A DNA stretch of 64,000 nt from Erythrobacter ramosus. Its GTDB lineage: Bacteria; Pseudomonadota; Alphaproteobacteria; Sphingomonadales; Sphingomonadaceae. Every line of letters starts with the position of its first letter. Positions within the stretch are counted from its first letter, which is position 1. The notes beneath the pieces are model-generated. The model saw nothing but the letters and a program-made list of their open reading frames with translations, was not told the DNA's origin and did not search any database. Of the stretch, positions 61,832 to 64,000 are shown piece after piece. Location of the stretch: positions 1 through 64,000 of the forward strand of contig NZ_WTYB01000001.1 in NCBI RefSeq assembly GCF_009828055.1, written 5' to 3'. The translations under genes were made by a program, and so were the position numbers.

Positions 61832-62293
61832 ATGGCTCGTACCACCAACCTTTCGCGCCCGATCGTCGAGGCGCTCTACACCGAAGCGCTCGTTCTGGCG
61901 GATGACGTGCGGGCGGTGTTTGCCGCCGGCACGCGCGAGCCGCTGGCAGGCGAGGACGCCTTCGTGCGGCTCGCGCTTTCGACCGAGGGGCTGAAGACCA
62001 CCACCCGGATGATGCATGTGCTGGCATGGCTCTTGAACCAGCGCGCGCTGTTTCAGGGGGAACTCAGCGAAAATCAGGTGCGCCTGCACGGTGCGCTGCC
62101 GCCGGATCGCGGCTCGGACGAAAAGCAGTTGGCGCTGCTCGAGCCGGAAACCCGCGAGCTGATCGCCGACACTGAAAAGCTGCACCAGCGCATCGCGCGG
62201 CTCGACGAAGCGTGGCGCCAGCATTTCGAAATGGCCTCGCCGGTGCGAGCCTTTCAGGATCGGATTGGACGGGAACTCGGGCGCTTCGGCTAA
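61832..62293 (+). CDS. rcdA: RcdA-like regulator of CtrA degradation (DUF1465)
   Basis: A 153-residue helical protein of the DUF1465 family. Caulobacter RcdA is an adaptor that helps ClpXP degrade CtrA. Typical segments are VEALYTEALVLADDVRAVF, STEGLKTTTRMMHVLAWLLN and RALFQGELSENQVRL. ATG 61832 is used; a TTG lies 12 bases upstream in frame. Its end overlaps the convergent glpK by 4 bp. The RcdA role is by family homology. Confidence 0.8.
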   Translation: MARTTNLSRPIVEALYTEALVLADDVRAVFAAGTREPLAGEDAFVRLALSTEGLKTTTRMMHVLAWLLNQRALFQGELSENQVRLHGALPPDRGSDEKQLALLEPETRELIADTEKLHQRIARLDEAWRQHFEMASPVRAFQDRIGRELGRFG

Positions 62294-63762
62294 GCCGCGC
62301 TCAGCGCCTTTCGCCACCGCCCCAGCCGTGCATCGCGCACGTCGGCGTCCATCTGCGGCTCGAACGTCACCAACCGCCCGCGCATGGCCTGCGCCGCTGC
62401 GCCCAGATCGGGGTACATCCCCACCCCGCACGCCGCCAGCATCGCTGCCCCCAAGGCGGTCGTCTCGACAAAGCCGGGCCGCTCGACCGTGATGCCGAGC
62501 ATGTCGGCCAAATCCTGCGCCATCCAGTCATTCGCCGCCATGCCGCCGTCGATCCTGAGCGTGTGCCACGGTGCGCCATCCTTGGTGAAGGCGGCGCACA
62601 GATCATGCGTCTGATGCGCCATCGCCTCCAGCGCGGCGCGCGCCAACTCGGCCTTGCCGCTGGAGAAACTGAGCCCCGCGATCACCCCGCGCGCTTCGGC
62701 CTGCCAATGCGGCGCGCCCAGCCCTGACAGCGCGGGCACGATCACCACCCCGCCGCTATCCGGGATCGAGCGGGCGAGCGCCTCGGTCTCCTCCGCCACC
62801 TGCACAATGCCGAGCGAATCCCGCAGCCATTGGACCAGACTGCCTGCCACGAACACCGAGCCTTCGATGGCATAGGTGCGCTGCCCTTCAAGCTGGGTCA
62901 GTACCGTGCCGAGCAAGCGGTTGGTCGAGCGCGGGATGCGGCGCCCCTGACAGGTCAGCACAAATGCGCCGGTGCCATAGGTCGCCTTGGTCTGGCCGGG
63001 CGCAAGGCACGCTTGCCCGATGGTCGCCGCCTGCTGATCGCCCGCGAGGCCCGTGATCGGGATGGCCCGGCCCAGCAACCTGGGATCAGTCATGGCGAGC
63101 AGCCCGGCCATATCGACCACGCCTGGCAGCGCGGCCAGTGGCACGCCGAACAGATCGCACAGCCCTTCGTCGAATTGCGCATCCTCCAGCCCCATCAGCA
63201 AGGTGCGGCTGGCGTTGCTGGCATCGGTGATATGCGCCGCCCCGCCGGTCAGCTTGTAGGTCAGCCAGCTTTCGACCGTGCCGAACGCCAGCGTGCCTGC
63301 GTCCGCCGCCGCGCGCACGTCCGGCACATTATCGAGCATCCAGCGCATCTTGGTGCCCGAGAAATAGGGGTCGAGCAGCAGGCCGGTACGTTCTTGTACG
63401 CCAGCCTCATGGCCCGCCTCGCGCAGTTCAGCGCAGAACGGCTCGGTGCGGCGGTCCTGCCAGACAATCGCGTTGGTCAGCGGCTCGCCGGTGCTGCGGT
63501 CCCACGCCACCACGGTTTCGCGCTGGTTGGTGATGCCGATGGCGGCAATGCTCGCCGCGCCGCCTGCCTTGGGGATCACTTCCAGCGCGCAGGCCAGCGT
63601 CTTGTCCCAGATCTCGCGCGGATCATGCTCGACCCAGCCGCTCTGCGGGTAATGCTGCTCAAGCGGCGCCTGCGCCGAGGCTACCAGCACACCGTCACTC
63701 GCAAACAAGATCGCGCGGGTGGAGGTGGTGCCTTCGTCAAGGACGAGGATGTAATCAGCCAT
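62290..63762 (-). CDS. glpK: Glycerol kinase
   Basis: A 490-residue FGGY-family kinase that makes glycerol-3-phosphate. The N-terminal VLDEGTTSTRAILF, the FGGY motifs (YGTGAFVLTCQG; ALSGLGAPHWQAEARG; MAANDWMAQDLADMLGI) and the substrate loop ITNQRETVVAWDRSTGEPL are present. ATG 63762 has GAGAGGAA 7 bases upstream; a further in-frame start lies at 63789. No glpF or glpD is adjacent. Confidence 0.94.
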   Translation of the reverse strand: MADYILVLDEGTTSTRAILFASDGVLVASAQAPLEQHYPQSGWVEHDPREIWDKTLACALEVIPKAGGAASIAAIGITNQRETVVAWDRSTGEPLTNAIVWQDRRTEPFCAELREAGHEAGVQERTGLLLDPYFSGTKMRWMLDNVPDVRAAADAGTLAFGTVESWLTYKLTGGAAHITDASNASRTLLMGLEDAQFDEGLCDLFGVPLAALPGVVDMAGLLAMTDPRLLGRAIPITGLAGDQQAATIGQACLAPGQTKATYGTGAFVLTCQGRRIPRSTNRLLGTVLTQLEGQRTYAIEGSVFVAGSLVQWLRDSLGIVQVAEETEALARSIPDSGGVVIVPALSGLGAPHWQAEARGVIAGLSFSSGKAELARAALEAMAHQTHDLCAAFTKDGAPWHTLRIDGGMAANDWMAQDLADMLGITVERPGFVETTALGAAMLAACGVGMYPDLGAAAQAMRGRLVTFEPQMDADVRDARLGRWRKALSAA

Positions 63763-63818
63763 GGGGTATTCCTCTCTCCGACGTGACATCTGCCACGGCG
63801 CTCGCCATATGCAAGGCC

Positions 63819-64000
63819 ATGGTCACGATCCCTCCCCAGCCCTGGCCCACCGGGCTTGCCGAAGCGGTCGAGCCGCTGGTGCTGCGCGTGCTGGCGCCCA
63901 ATCCCTCACCCTACACCTTTACCGGCACGCAGACCTATGTCGTCGGCGATCCGCGAGGGCCGGATTGCGCGGTGATCGATCCCGGCCCGAACGAGCCTGA
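63819..64000 (+). CDS. Metallo-beta-lactamase-fold hydrolase, 5' end (partial)
   Basis: The frame from ATG 63819 (MVTIPPQPWPTGLAEAVEPL) reads into VLAPNPSPYTFTGTQTYVVG and VIDPGPNEPE, the start of an LACTB2-like MBL-fold protein. The HxHxDH zinc motif lies beyond the window. It is divergent from glpK, with 56 bp between. Confidence 0.8.
   Translation, partial: MVTIPPQPWPTGLAEAVEPLVLRVLAPNPSPYTFTGTQTYVVGDPRGPDCAVIDPGPNEP

Noticed and set aside
63761-64000. 79-residue frame at the window end
   Set aside because: The frame from 63819 encodes a recognisable MBL-fold start; this frame is out of register.

Overview
The window is about 64 kb of GC-rich chromosomal DNA from an alphaproteobacterium, most likely a sphingomonad of the Erythrobacter/Porphyrobacter type. 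Reasons: the ChpT/RcdA/ClpXP parts of the CtrA control pathway, a TonB-receptor-rich outer membrane, DUF3297, DUF1465, DUF6356 and DUF6607 proteins, a trigger factor with a Lys/Ala/Pro-rich tail, and GC-rich inverted repeats built on a CCCGGGTCAAGCCCGGG-like core. Placement below family level is inference.

Layout. 1-16 kb: end of a UDP-glucose dehydrogenase, a pentapeptide/LprI-like secreted protein, RNase P RNA (minus strand), aquaporin, amidase, ChpT, JAMM peptidase, RluD-type pseudouridine synthase, rpoH, an M20 hydrolase, mtgA, a cation efflux protein, an ECF sigma/anti-sigma/fasciclin cluster, a small tyrosine phosphatase, clpX and clpP. 15-24 kb: amidase, trigger factor, tRNA-Leu(UAG), DUF3297, der, DUF2721, bfr/bfd with palindromic candidate iron operators, and DUF418. 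23.6-27.8 kb: a ParA-like ATPase, an acidic protein with a possible ribbon-helix-helix C terminus, and two SPOR proteins. 27.8-32 kb: pyrB with a metal-ligand-lacking dihydroorotase homologue (pyrC'), and sppA.

32.2-34.7 kb is a small decayed island in tRNA-Val(CAC). A 48-bp copy of the tRNA 3' end closes it. Inside are an IS1380-type transposase remnant, an AT-richer GT-C-like membrane protein gene and a P4-type integrase remnant. 34.8-45.5 kb: M14 peptidase, a membrane protein, an iron-uptake operon (TonB haem/transferrin-type receptor, DUF6607, PKHD dioxygenase) behind a candidate Fur region, then a TetR regulator divergent from a second TonB receptor with two strong inverted repeats between them. 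45.6-64 kb is mainly housekeeping: serS, surE (apparently with a CTG start, directly behind a REP-like repeat), a K+ channel, an APC permease, rimO, an L,D-transpeptidase, tilS, cpoB-like, rodZ-like, ptsP, two short YdcH-like genes, DUF2513, rcdA, glpK and the start of a metallo-hydrolase gene.

How it fits together. ChpT passes phosphate to CtrA and CpdR, while RcdA and ClpXP are part of the machinery that destroys CtrA; all four lie in this window, and a CtrA-like box sits before the ParA gene. Iron storage (bfr/bfd) and iron uptake (TonB operon) have palindromic regulatory candidates. The most novel unit is the ParA / acidic partner / SPOR cluster, a candidate system for positioning something in the cell or at the septum. 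No CRISPR array, intact transposon or prophage was seen.
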